Assembly (NCBI RefSeq): GCF_000422505.1 | Contig: NZ_KE383864.1 | Location: 1,207,349-1,271,348 of the forward strand | Direction of reading: 5' to 3' | DNA length: 64,000 nt | From: Paenibacillus pinihumi DSM 23905 = JCM 16419 | GTDB taxonomy: Bacteria; Bacillota; Bacilli; Paenibacillales; Paenibacillaceae | Part shown: piece after piece, positions 18,776 through 26,766 of the stretch | Layout of the letters: each line of letters begins with the position of its first letter | Position numbering within the stretch: position 1 is the stretch's first letter | The notes under the pieces: model-generated | Databases searched by the model: none | The model's input: the letters and a program-made list of their open reading frames with translations, nothing else | What the model was told of the DNA's origin: nothing | Made by a program: the position numbers and the translations under genes

Positions 18776-19308
18776 GCGCCTTGTCTCCTCCCATCGCTCC
18801 CGCTCTTGCATCCATGTGTCTGATAGCTCCCGGATGCCATCTACAGGCTGCCTGAATGCTTGATGCTGTCCCCTTCCTTAGATGGCTCAAAAACTTGTAG
18901 TCCACTACACCGCCGCCACAATGCTCTTGCATTCCGTCTGTATCGCAATAAACCTCACATCTAATCAGGCTGATGCCCAAATTGTTCTGAGTAATACATA
19001 ACTATGCATTCAACTGGGGGAAGTTGCCCCATTTTTTCAGCTTCATTTCAGCAATATTCGACACTGCTTCCTGCTCTTGCCTTTATTATGCCTATGTAAA
19101 CATGCTCAGTGCTTCTTACTCATGCATATACACAGCCATTTCCCCTGGCAGAGCTGTGATATAATAGGATCAACTATTTCAGCATATGATGCTGCCCATG
19201 CCTGCATGCAGCATGTAACGTAAACGTAAAGATAACGTATCGGGGCTTCAAGCTAATTCATAAGCAGCGGATTATCAGAAATTCAACATGGAGGGAGAGA
19301 AGTTTTCA
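18776..19308. other. Long intergenic region between divergent prkA and the DUF2161 gene
   Basis: About 530 bases without a convincing gene. It holds a TATAAT-like -10 at 19162 in the plus direction (GATATAATAGG) and a small inverted repeat ATGCTGC/GCAGCAT near 19188-19215 followed by the tandem AACGTAAACGTAAAG. The promoter for prkA must also lie here, but I could not identify a clear sigma-E pair. Confidence 0.4.
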
Positions 19309-20052
19309 TTGGCAATCAAGCAGGAAGCCGAGCTGTACGGGCCGGTGAAGCAATTTTTTGAACAACGGGGATATGGGGTCAAAAGCGAAATCATGCATTG
19401 CGATCTGGTTGCCATCAAGCACGACAGCACCGGAGAAGAGGAAATTCTTATTGTGGAAATGAAAAAGACATTCAACCTGGCCTTGCTGCTCCAGGGCGTC
19501 GAGCGTCTTCGGCTGGGTGGTCATGTTGTACTCGCCGTAGAACGCAACCGCAAAAAAAGCGGCGCCCACAACCAGCGGTTCGGTGATCTTACGGAGCTGT
19601 GCCGGCTGCTGGGAATCGGACTGATGACCATCACCTTTTTCAAAACGAAAGCCCCGCTAGTGGAGATGCTGTGCGAGCCTGGGGAAGCCCCCCGCAGAAC
19701 CATGCGCAGGAGCAGGCAAGCCCGCATGCTCACCGAATTTCACGAACGGACCGGGGATTACAATACGGGAGGGGTCACAGGACGCAAGCTGATGACCGCC
19801 TACCGCGAGCGGGCACTTCGCTGCGCTTGGGCACTTCAGCAGAACGGTCCCTCAGCGCCCCGGACGATTACCGCGCTAACGGATGTCAGGCAGGCGGGAG
19901 CTGTGCTGCGTGACAATTATTACGGGTGGTTCGAAAAAAGCAGCAGAGGCATCTATCAGCTTTGCGAGCCGGGCATTGCCGCACTTGAGGAGCACGCTGA
20001 CATCGTCGCCGCCTGGCTTACTGCCTCAGGCCGCGATAGCGGGCCCGCCTAA
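19309..20052 (+). CDS. PD-(D/E)XK-type DUF2161 protein
   Basis: 247 aa. I chose the TTG at 19309 (MAIKQEAELYGPVKQF) because GGGAGAG precedes it and this N-terminus fits the family; an in-frame ATG 21 bases earlier has no ribosome site. The nuclease-fold signature is visible: E in AELYGPVKQFF, SEIMHCDLVAIK with the metal-binding Asp, and EILIVEMKKTF with the E-x-K pair. DUF2161 is annotated as a putative phosphodiesterase/nuclease of unknown substrate. The C-terminal 100 residues are basic with a winged-helix feel (APRTITALTDVRQAGAVLRD). Convergent with the next gene. Confidence 0.82.
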   Translation: MAIKQEAELYGPVKQFFEQRGYGVKSEIMHCDLVAIKHDSTGEEEILIVEMKKTFNLALLLQGVERLRLGGHVVLAVERNRKKSGAHNQRFGDLTELCRLLGIGLMTITFFKTKAPLVEMLCEPGEAPRRTMRRSRQARMLTEFHERTGDYNTGGVTGRKLMTAYRERALRCAWALQQNGPSAPRTITALTDVRQAGAVLRDNYYGWFEKSSRGIYQLCEPGIAALEEHADIVAAWLTASGRDSGPA

Positions 20053-20067
20053 CCAAGATAAGCAATT

Positions 20068-21318
20068 TTAGCTGCGGGCCGTGAATTCGCCGACAGCCTC
20101 TGCAAGCCGACGGATTCCCTCCTCCATCTCCGCATCCGTGATCCCGCAAATATTCAGTCGTACTGTATTGCGGGGACCATCTCCAGCATAAAAAGCCGAG
20201 CCCGGCTGAAAGTCCACGCCCTGCCGGATTGCAGCCCGCTGCAGCGCCTGTGCATCCAGCCCCTCTGGCAGCTCCAGCCAAAGGAACATGCCGCCCTGCG
20301 GCTCCAGCCAGCCTGCTTCAGGCATGCAGCTTGCCAGCAGCTCCTCCGCCCGTTTAATCCTTGTGCGGCAGGCAGCTGCAAGCCGTTTTATCGCCTCATC
20401 CAGCGTATCTCCCTTCAGAAGCCGGCTCAACTCCAGTTCTGCAGCAAGGAGCGGCGTACAGTCATTGACTGCTTGCTGTGCCTTTACAATCATCCCGATT
20501 GCCTTAGAATCCGCAGCAATCCACCCTGCCGGCAATCCCAGACCAGCAGCTTCCATACCTGGAAGAGCTCCAAGATAGATGACCTGCCCTCCTTCAATAC
20601 GCCCCTCAAGCGACAGCAGGGAATCGGATTGCTCCGTATCTCGTTCACCCGCTCGTTCAAATTCCCTCCCGGCCGTCATATCCTCTTTATAGATCAGCTC
20701 CCGGCAGGTATCGTCCTCAATAACGGGAAGGCCGAATTCATGGGCGAGCCCAAGCAATCCTTTCTTGCGATCTCTGCTCCACACATGGCCTTCAGGGCCG
20801 CTGCATGTTGGCATGACATACATCAGCCGCGGCCTGCAAGCTTCAAGCTGTGCCCTCGCAGAAGCAATGATTACTCCATCCCGGTCACACGCTGCCGGAA
20901 TAGCTTTGAGACCATGCTTTTCAAACATCCGGAGACGGTCCGCGCTCGCCGGATTCCCGACAAGCACCGTATCTCCGGGCTCGGTCAGTATGCGAATGAC
21001 CAATTCCAAAGCAGTGAGAGAACACGCGGCAGGCAGCAGTTGTTCCGGTTTTGCTGTTAAGCCGGTTAACCTGGCCATCCTTCCGCATAACTGTTCTCTT
21101 AGAGGCAAATACTCTCCAAATACAGCATGTGCTGTCTGTTCTACGCTCCATGAAGGCTGTATCTTAGAAAGAGCCTTGTGAATACCTGACAGCTCAAGCA
21201 GATCACTTGCAGGCTGTGAACCGGCAAATGAAATGACGTTCTCAGGCTGCACGGAACCCGGCCACCCGGGACCTGTCAATGGGAACGGCCGCAGCCGGGA
21301 CGAAAAACGTTCGGACAT
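20068..21318 (-). CDS. Aminotransferase class I/II-fold protein lacking the PLP lysine (pseudoenzyme candidate)
   Basis: 416 aa from the ATG at 21318 (AGGAGG 10 bases upstream). The overall pattern follows the fold-type I aminotransferases related to MocR/2-aminoadipate transaminase: NVISFAGSQPASDL, PGDTVLVGNPAS, LMYVMPTCSGPEG, LPVIEDDTCRELIY, GGQVIYLGALPGMEAAGLGL, and NTVRLNICG. The active-site positions are changed: the SFSK lysine motif is ALPG (about residues 251-254), NPTG is SGPEG, the PLP-stacking Tyr of PTY is Ser, and EDDPY is EDDTC. Only the Asp and the C-terminal Arg survive. The frame is intact over 417 codons, so this is not simple decay. A non-catalytic binding role is likely (inference). 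Confidence 0.85.
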   Translation of the reverse strand: MSERFSSRLRPFPLTGPGWPGSVQPENVISFAGSQPASDLLELSGIHKALSKIQPSWSVEQTAHAVFGEYLPLREQLCGRMARLTGLTAKPEQLLPAACSLTALELVIRILTEPGDTVLVGNPASADRLRMFEKHGLKAIPAACDRDGVIIASARAQLEACRPRLMYVMPTCSGPEGHVWSRDRKKGLLGLAHEFGLPVIEDDTCRELIYKEDMTAGREFERAGERDTEQSDSLLSLEGRIEGGQVIYLGALPGMEAAGLGLPAGWIAADSKAIGMIVKAQQAVNDCTPLLAAELELSRLLKGDTLDEAIKRLAAACRTRIKRAEELLASCMPEAGWLEPQGGMFLWLELPEGLDAQALQRAAIRQGVDFQPGSAFYAGDGPRNTVRLNICGITDAEMEEGIRRLAEAVGEFTARS

Positions 21319-21380
21319 TTGCAATTCGCCTCCTCGCTCTATACGCTATCTTACGCATTGTTTTACGAAAAGGAACGTGG

Positions 21381-21441
21381 CAAGCGTAAACGGTTGTGCC
21401 AGCTTTTGCAGGCACAGCTTCGTTTCGCGTAGAAATAGAAG
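21381..21441. repeat. Palindromic repeat, copy 1
   Basis: First of two near-identical units of about 60 bp (see 21478-21536). The unit contains CAAGCGTAAACGGTTGTGCC, a small stem-loop (GTGCC...GGCAC) and ends CGCGTAGAAATAGAAG. It lies upstream of the pseudo-aminotransferase gene, in noncoding DNA. Confidence 0.8.
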
Positions 21442-21477
21442 ACGTTGATTAAAAGGATACTATTAACGCTTCTATTT

Positions 21478-21536
21478 CAAGCGTAAACGGTTGTGCCGGC
21501 TTTTGCAGGCACTGCTCATTCGCGTAGAAATAGAAG
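21478..21536. repeat. Palindromic repeat, copy 2
   Basis: Second unit. It differs from copy 1 by a few substitutions and a 2-base length change. It is preceded by CTTCTATTTC, which pairs with the terminal GAAATAGAAG, so the unit with its left flank forms a cruciform with the GTGCC/GGCAC stem at its tip. Resembles REP-type intergenic elements. Confidence 0.8.
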
Positions 21537-21634
21537 AAAAAAATGATCGCTGTAACAATCTGTTCACATTTTAATGCGTTTTCTTTTAAAGCCCAATTGG
21601 GTATAATAAAGGCAATGATCTGGAGGTGTGCAGG

Positions 21635-21745
21635 ATGAAATTTGAAATTACATTGAATTTCATCATTGTCATGACTATTATGGTGCTGTTTTTGACCGCC
21701 ATGTTTACAGCGTCATACAATGATGACAAAACCAAAGGTCTCTAA
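21635..21745 (+). CDS. 36-residue single-pass membrane peptide
   Basis: ATG at 21635, TAA ending at 21745, with TGGAGG upstream and a TATAAT -10 about 30 bases before the start. The peptide begins MKFEITLNFIIVMTIMVLFL, continues TAMFTASYND and ends in a short charged tail (DDKTKGL): one transmembrane helix of about 20 residues. A strong terminator follows 2 bases after the stop, so this is a self-contained transcription unit. The combination of promoter, ribosome site, ORF and terminator makes it a credible small gene of unknown function. Confidence 0.7.
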   Translation: MKFEITLNFIIVMTIMVLFLTAMFTASYNDDKTKGL

Positions 21746-21747
21746 GA

Positions 21748-21779
21748 AAAAGGAGCCTTCCATATGGAAGGCTCCTTTT
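21748..21779 (+). terminator. Terminator of the small membrane peptide gene
   Basis: Near-perfect hairpin with arms AAAAGGAGCCTTCC and GGAAGGCTCCTTTT, a 4-base ATAT loop and a T-run. Confidence 0.88.
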
Positions 21780-21881
21780 CTGCTTAGATCAAGGCTATTT
21801 TTTTCAACAACACTGCGCAAAAATACCTAGCTCATCCGACAACATCGGACAAATTGCCAGCATCGTATCCACAGGCCCAAA

Positions 21882-22133
21882 TTATGCCCGACGGAGCTGA
21901 GTCATATCATGAATGCATGAAGCACACAAATAACGCTCTTTAAATTCCCGGACATCCTCCATAGAACTGCAAAATACGCATCTTGGACGATAGCGCTCCA
22001 GAATGATGTGGTCTCCCTGAACCAAAATTTCAACAGGGTCTCCTTCATTCATCTGATATCTTTTGCGAAGCGATTTGGGCAGTACAATACGTCCCAATTG
22101 GTCAACTTTTCTTACTACTCCTGCTGGTTTCAC
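21882..22133 (-). CDS. AbrB-type transition-state regulator with C-terminal CxxC pairs
   Basis: 83 aa from the GTG at 22133 (start VKPAGVVRKVDQLGRIVLPK, the usual AbrB/Abh/SpoVT N-terminus, with GGAGAGG upstream; the frame is open to 22184). The swapped-hairpin DNA-binding domain covers residues 1-47. The C-terminal part carries CVFC and CASC, two CxxC pairs 21 residues apart, which could bind zinc. It is probably a global growth-phase regulator. Paralogues are common in this group of bacteria, so I do not assign abrB itself. Confidence 0.86.
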   Translation of the reverse strand: MKPAGVVRKVDQLGRIVLPKSLRKRYQMNEGDPVEILVQGDHIILERYRPRCVFCSSMEDVREFKERYLCASCIHDMTQLRRA

Positions 22134-22343
22134 CGATTTCACCTCTCCTGTGTCTAGAATTGCAAGCCATTTCTGAGAAACCATTGCTTTATTAACATTC
22201 GATGGCTCTATCTATTTTCCTTCTGTTAAAATTTTTTTCTTAGTATTCTGCAACTTTACAGAAAGAAACATATCTAATTACCCCGTTTACACTCCGATGA
22301 AACAGCCTTATTCAAAATTTCATAAACCATAACATTTGGAATG

Positions 22344-22808
22344 TTAACGCAAATCCGCAAATCCGGTTTGTCTAAGCGCCTCATAGACAATAATAGCCGC
22401 GGAATTCGACAAATTCAACGAACGAACTTTATCAGTCATCGGCATTTTTATCAGACTGCCCGGGTTTGCATCCAGCAGTTCCTGCGGAAGTCCTTTCGTC
22501 TCTTTTCCGAACACGAAAAAGTCCCCATCCTGAAAAAGGAAATCAGCATAAAGCTTGTCCGCTCTCGTGCTGGCATAAAAAAAACGAGCCTCGCTATGCT
22601 TGTCCATCACCTCCTGAAAAGAATCATAATAATGAACCTGAACGGCATGCCAATAATCAAGCCCCGCCCGCTTCAGAGTTCGATCGTCGGTGTCAAATCC
22701 CAGCGGTCTGACCAGATGCAGATGCGAGCCTGTAGCCGCACAAGTTCTTGCTATATTTCCGGTATTCGCCGGGATTTCCGGCTCGACCAGCACAATATGA
22801 AAAGCCAC
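22344..22808 (-). CDS. trmL: tRNA (cytidine(34)-2'-O)-methyltransferase TrmL
   Basis: 154-aa SPOUT (TrmH-type) methyltransferase that 2'-O-methylates the wobble base of tRNA-Leu isoacceptors. All SPOUT motifs are visible: VLVEPEIPANTGNIARTC (motif 1), VFGKETKGLP (motif 2) and MPMTDKVRSLNLSNSAAIIV (motif 3, the SAM-binding trefoil knot). The length is exactly that of the family. GTG start with GGAG 8 bases upstream. Confidence 0.95.
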   Translation of the reverse strand: MAFHIVLVEPEIPANTGNIARTCAATGSHLHLVRPLGFDTDDRTLKRAGLDYWHAVQVHYYDSFQEVMDKHSEARFFYASTRADKLYADFLFQDGDFFVFGKETKGLPQELLDANPGSLIKMPMTDKVRSLNLSNSAAIIVYEALRQTGFADLR

Positions 22809-23072
22809 ATCAACATCTCCTTGTCAAAAGTACAGCTGCCGCCATTTCTGCAAGAGATCGCATTCGTTCCCCGTTATGATTCTGATGAATCAAAGCACTA
22901 AAGTGCGATTACATATCACCGTGCCTTTTGGGTTTCGTCAAACGAATTACAGCCGCATGTTTAATTTCTATTTCTACTTAATGAATAAACTCAACTTGCG
23001 TCAAAAAGTTGCGTTATACAAACAACTAACTGTCTTAACATCACCATACCACAGTTTAAGGCCCCAGAAAAA

Positions 23073-23104
23073 GCCGCGATCCTCTTTTGCATGGGATCAG
23101 CGGC
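23073..23104 (-). terminator. serC terminator
   Basis: GCCGC(TGA)TCC and its complement form a stem with a loop of about 11 bases; the minus-strand sequence after it is TTTTTC. Confidence 0.8.
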
Positions 23105-23119
23105 CTTCTGGTAGTCGTC

Positions 23120-24211
23120 TTAACCGTTGCGACGCTGGAAGTCCTGCATAAATTCAGCCAGCGCTTTGCAGTTCTCATGAGGAACAGCATTGTAAGTGGA
23201 AGCGCGAAGCCCGCCTACGCTGCGGTGTCCCTTCAGGCCGATAAATCCTTGCTGTTCGGATTCCTTCACGAACAGCTTCTCCAGCTCTTCGGTCTGCAGA
23301 CGGAACGTAATGTTCATCGCCGAACGGCTTCCTTGCTGTGCGAACCCGCGATAGTAGCCTCCGCTTTGGTCAATCGCATCGTAAATCAGGTTCGTCTTGT
23401 CACGGTTGTATTGCTCGATCGCTTCAACCCCGCCCTTGGATTCAATCCATTTGAGCATCAGGTTCACCATATAGACGGAGAAGGATGGCGGTGTATTGTA
23501 GAGTGAATCTGCCGCTGCATGCGTATCATAACGGAGCATGGTCGGCACATGCTTCAGGCTGTCGGAAACCAGATCCTTGCGGATAATCACGATCGTTACG
23601 CCAGATGGACCAAGGTTCTTTTGGGCCCCCGCATAGATGGCGCCGAATTTATTAATATCGACCGGTCTGGATAAGATATCACTGGACATGTCTGCGATGA
23701 GCGGAACATCAGCGGGAACAGACGGATACTCGGCAAATTGCGTTCCTTCAATCGTCTCGTTCGATGTAATATGAAGATAGGAAGCATTCTCCGGCACCTC
23801 GATGCTGCTCAAATCAGGAATCCGGTTGTACTTGTCCGATTCAGAGCTGGCTGCAATCACGGTCGCTCCGACCAGCTTCGCTTCCTTGAGCGCCTTGCTC
23901 GCCCAGCTTCCTGTCATCACGTAAGCAGCAGGCTTGTCTGCTTGCAGAAGATTCATCGGGATCATTGAAAATTGTGTACTTGCTCCGCCCTGCAGGAATA
24001 AGATATGATACGAGTCCGGGATGCCATACAGCTTGCGCAGCAAAGATTGCGTTTCGGAATTGACCTGTTCAAATGTGGCACTGCGATGGGACATCTCCAT
24101 GATAGACATGCCTGCGCCGTGATAATCAACAAACTGTTCTTGCGCCTGTTGCAGTACCTCAAGCGGCAAAGCTGCCGGTCCGGCATTAAAATTTAATGCT
24201 CTGTTCGTCAA
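23120..24211 (-). CDS. serC: Phosphoserine aminotransferase
   Basis: 363 aa. It converts 3-phosphohydroxypyruvate to phosphoserine with glutamate and serves serine and pyridoxal phosphate synthesis. The start is TTG at 24211 with AGGAG 8 bases upstream (MTNRALNFNAGPAALPLEVL); an in-frame GTG three codons earlier overlaps the ribosome site. Motifs include FNAGPA, MEMSHRS, the PLP region YAGAQKNLGPSGVTIVIIRK with the Schiff-base lysine, and GLRASTYNAV near the C-terminus. Single gene with its own terminator. Confidence 0.96.
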   Translation of the reverse strand: MTNRALNFNAGPAALPLEVLQQAQEQFVDYHGAGMSIMEMSHRSATFEQVNSETQSLLRKLYGIPDSYHILFLQGGASTQFSMIPMNLLQADKPAAYVMTGSWASKALKEAKLVGATVIAASSESDKYNRIPDLSSIEVPENASYLHITSNETIEGTQFAEYPSVPADVPLIADMSSDILSRPVDINKFGAIYAGAQKNLGPSGVTIVIIRKDLVSDSLKHVPTMLRYDTHAAADSLYNTPPSFSVYMVNLMLKWIESKGGVEAIEQYNRDKTNLIYDAIDQSGGYYRGFAQQGSRSAMNITFRLQTEELEKLFVKESEQQGFIGLKGHRSVGGLRASTYNAVPHENCKALAEFMQDFQRRNG

Positions 24212-24337
24212 TCGAAACACTCCTGTCTTTTCATTAAAATTATGATATGGCTATGATAGCAAGTTTAGCGTGTTGCATCAAGTAACTGTTTCAATACAAT
24301 CCGCGCAGCGGCAACATTTTTTGACGGAGGTTTGAAC

Positions 24338-24898
24338 ATGAATCATCCCACAGAACGGCTTTTTCTTGCTCTGCCCTTTGATAGCCGTGAACAAAAAGAA
24401 TATTTACACGCAACCGATTCCTGGAAGCAGCAAGCAGATTTCCGCAAGTGGACTCATCCCGACGATATGCATATTACCCTCCACTTTCTCGGGGACACAT
24501 CGGCCGGGCATCAATCCCGGATTCGGCCAGCAATCGAACAGGCTGTGAAAAGCATCTCCACATTTACCCTTTGTTTGGACAAGACAGGGTGGTTCGGACA
24601 GCCTGCACACCCCGCTGTCCTCTGGCTCGGCCCCCAGCATCCGCCGTCTGTACTTGGAAGGCTTCACACTCTGACTGGGCAGCAATTGAACCGGACGATC
24701 GGCTATAAACCGGAAACAAGACCGTACAGCCCTCATTTGACGCTGGCACGAAAATATTCAGGTGAGGTTCCCTTCCATCCCAACCGGCTTTCTCCCTTGG
24801 AACCTTTCTGCTGGGAAGTCCGGGAGGTTGCCCTCTACCGCTCAAAGCTTGGACATAGCCCGATGTATGAAGTTCTTGAACGCATCCCTTTTGGTTAA
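24338..24898 (+). CDS. thpR: RNA 2',3'-cyclic phosphodiesterase ThpR
   Basis: 186-aa member of the 2H phosphoesterase (LigT) family. Two H-x-T-x motifs are present, HITL (about residue 49) and HLTL (about residue 134), in the spacing expected for the bilobal fold. The N-terminus RLFLALPFD is typical. GGAGG is 7 bases before the ATG. It hydrolyses 2',3'-cyclic phosphates on RNA in vitro in homologues; its role in vivo is not clear. Divergent from serC, closed by a hairpin. Confidence 0.92.
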   Translation: MNHPTERLFLALPFDSREQKEYLHATDSWKQQADFRKWTHPDDMHITLHFLGDTSAGHQSRIRPAIEQAVKSISTFTLCLDKTGWFGQPAHPAVLWLGPQHPPSVLGRLHTLTGQQLNRTIGYKPETRPYSPHLTLARKYSGEVPFHPNRLSPLEPFCWEVREVALYRSKLGHSPMYEVLERIPFG

Positions 24899-24933
24899 AG
24901 ACACAATTGCACCTTTCCCCCTAAGAAACACGA

Positions 24934-24958
24934 AGTAGGCCCCCTCTGGAGGCCTACT
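24934..24958. terminator. Hairpin between convergent thpR and glnA
   Basis: Perfect arms AGTAGGCC and GGCCTACT plus additional loop pairing (CTC/GAG-type). It lies 35 bases after thpR and 20 bases after the glnA stop. Confidence 0.75.
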
Positions 24959-24978
24959 GAATAGCTTTGTTTATAAAA

Positions 24979-26403
24979 TTAGCAACCGAAATAAAGGCTG
25001 TACTCATGTGGGTGAATACGGATCGCTACTGCTTTAGCCTCATGGCGTTTTACAGCAACATAGTTGTCAATGAAGTCTTGGGAGAATACGCCGCTTTCAG
25101 TCAGGAAGCCGGAATCTGCTTCCAAAGCGTCGAGCGCTTCGTCCAGTGTTCCCGGAACGCTGCGGATTTCTTTTTTCTCTTCATCAGACAGGTCATAGAT
25201 GTTTTTGTCATATGGACCATAGCCGAGTGCAGAAGGATCAAGTTTACGCTTGATACCATCGATACCAGCGAGCAGCATAGCTGCAAATGCCAGGTAAGGG
25301 TTCGCAGTGGAGTCCGGTGTACGGAATTCGATACGACAGCCTTTTGGCGTTACAGCAGCAACCGGAATACGTACTGCAGCGGAACGGTTACCTTTGGAGA
25401 ATACGAGGTTAACCGGAGCTTCGTAGCCAGGAACCAGACGTTTGAACGAGTTGGTGCTCGGGTTGGTCAACGCGATCAGCGCAGGAGCGTGATGCAGAAC
25501 TCCACCAATGTAATGCAGCGCCATTTCGCTCAGGTTGGCATAGCCGCCTTTTTCATAGAATAAAGGTGAATCGCCGTTGAAGATGGATTGGTGTACGTGC
25601 ATTCCGCTTCCGTTATCGCCGAAGAGCGGTTTTGGCATAAATGTAGCAACTTTGCCGTACTGGCGCGCTACATTATGAACGATATATTTATATTTCAACA
25701 GGTTGTCGCCTGTTTTAGTTAATGTGTCAAAGCGGAAATTGATTTCGCCTTGTCCTGCAGTAGCAACTTCATGGTGATGACGCTCTACGCGAAGACCGGT
25801 TTCTTGCATCAGGCGAACCATTTCACTGCGGATATCTTGTTGGGTATCTACTGGCGCTACTGGAACATAACCGCCTTTTACGCCGATTTTAAAGCCCAGG
25901 TTTCCGCCCTCTTCCTTACGGGAAGTGTTCCATGCTGCTTCTTCTGAATCAACAGAGAAGAAAGAAGTGTTCATGGAGCTCTCATAGCGGACATCGTCAA
26001 AAATGAAGAACTCGGATTCAGGAGCGAAAAATGCCGCTGTACCCAGACCAGTGCTTTGCAGGTACTCTTCAGCCTTTTGCGCGATGCTGCGCGGGTCACG
26101 ATCATAGCGGACACCGTCAGGTGTATGAATGTTACACATAATATTCAATGTAGGATGAGCAGTAAAAGGATCAATATAAGCTGTTTCTGTATCTGGCATC
26201 ATTACCATGTCAGATTCTTCAATGCCGCGGAACCCTTCAATGGAAGAACCGTCAAAAGCTACACCGTTTTCGAACGTTTCAGCTTCCACCTCTGTAGAAG
26301 GAAGAGAAATGTGGTGCGCGCGACCCGAAAGGTCTACAAAACGGAAATCGACAAACTGAATATTATTTTCTTTAATTGTGTCTAAAACTTTTTGAACTGA
26401 CAT
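24979..26403 (-). CDS. glnA: Type I glutamine synthetase (long form)
   Basis: 474 aa. It condenses glutamate and ammonia with ATP and probably forms a dodecamer. Signature elements are FDGSSIEGFRGIEESDM, the metal-binding PESEFFIFDD, the ATP-binding KPLFGDNGSGMHVHQSIF, GYEAPVNLVFS and the glutamate-binding NRSAAVRIP. At 474 residues and with the NIYDLSDEEKKEI segment (corresponding to the adenylylation-loop tyrosine of enteric enzymes), it is the long GSI-beta-like type rather than the 444-residue GSI-alpha usual in Bacillus. No glnR lies next to it. A GlnR/TnrA-type box is found upstream (26539-26555). Probably a second glutamine synthetase of this genome (inference). Confidence 0.95.
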   Translation of the reverse strand: MSVQKVLDTIKENNIQFVDFRFVDLSGRAHHISLPSTEVEAETFENGVAFDGSSIEGFRGIEESDMVMMPDTETAYIDPFTAHPTLNIMCNIHTPDGVRYDRDPRSIAQKAEEYLQSTGLGTAAFFAPESEFFIFDDVRYESSMNTSFFSVDSEEAAWNTSRKEEGGNLGFKIGVKGGYVPVAPVDTQQDIRSEMVRLMQETGLRVERHHHEVATAGQGEINFRFDTLTKTGDNLLKYKYIVHNVARQYGKVATFMPKPLFGDNGSGMHVHQSIFNGDSPLFYEKGGYANLSEMALHYIGGVLHHAPALIALTNPSTNSFKRLVPGYEAPVNLVFSKGNRSAAVRIPVAAVTPKGCRIEFRTPDSTANPYLAFAAMLLAGIDGIKRKLDPSALGYGPYDKNIYDLSDEEKKEIRSVPGTLDEALDALEADSGFLTESGVFSQDFIDNYVAVKRHEAKAVAIRIHPHEYSLYFGC

Positions 26404-26480
26404 CTAATATTTCCTCCATTTCCGAACGTTAGCATTGATATGAACAGTTATTGTTCAAGTTTTGCTTTAACCATGACGTT

Positions 26481-26555
26481 ATTATAAAACTCTGCTTGAA
26501 CCTTCGTCAATAGCTATGTAAGGTATTTTTTGAACTCATGTTAGGTATTCTCACA
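26481..26555 (-). promoter_or_regulatory. glnA promoter with upstream GlnR/TnrA-type box
   Basis: TTGACG (26505-26510) and TATAAT (26481-26486) are spaced 18 bases on the minus strand. Upstream, TGTTAGGTATTCTCACA at 26539-26555 matches the TGTNA-N7-TNACA consensus of GlnR and TnrA at every fixed base. A related sequence, TGTAAGGTATT, begins 22 bases closer to the promoter but lacks the second half. The box centre is about 73 bases before the predicted start, which suits activation more than direct blocking. Confidence 0.68.
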
Positions 26556-26713
26556 CTTTTATAAATTATTTCACAAAATAGTCAAATACACAACTTGACT
26601 TTCGTTACACCATTCATTTTGGTAGCGATTACATGACATGAAGAACACTTTCGCTTCCTTAATTATAATAAATTGGTATTATTTTTGCTTTTCCCGAATG
26701 TTCGTTAATGACA

Positions 26714-26760
26714 GAAAAAAAGCAACCCGCGCGATTTCATTCGCTTCAAGGTTGCTTTTT
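26714..26760 (-). terminator. aroF terminator
   Basis: AAAAAAGCAACC pairs with GGTTGCTTTTT around a loop of about 22 bases, directly after the aroF stop codon. Confidence 0.8.
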
Positions 26761-26766
26761 GTCGAA

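Noticed and set aside
18732-18980. 82-codon minus-strand frame upstream of prkA
   Set aside because: Overlaps the prkA start in another frame and has no ribosome site or domain.
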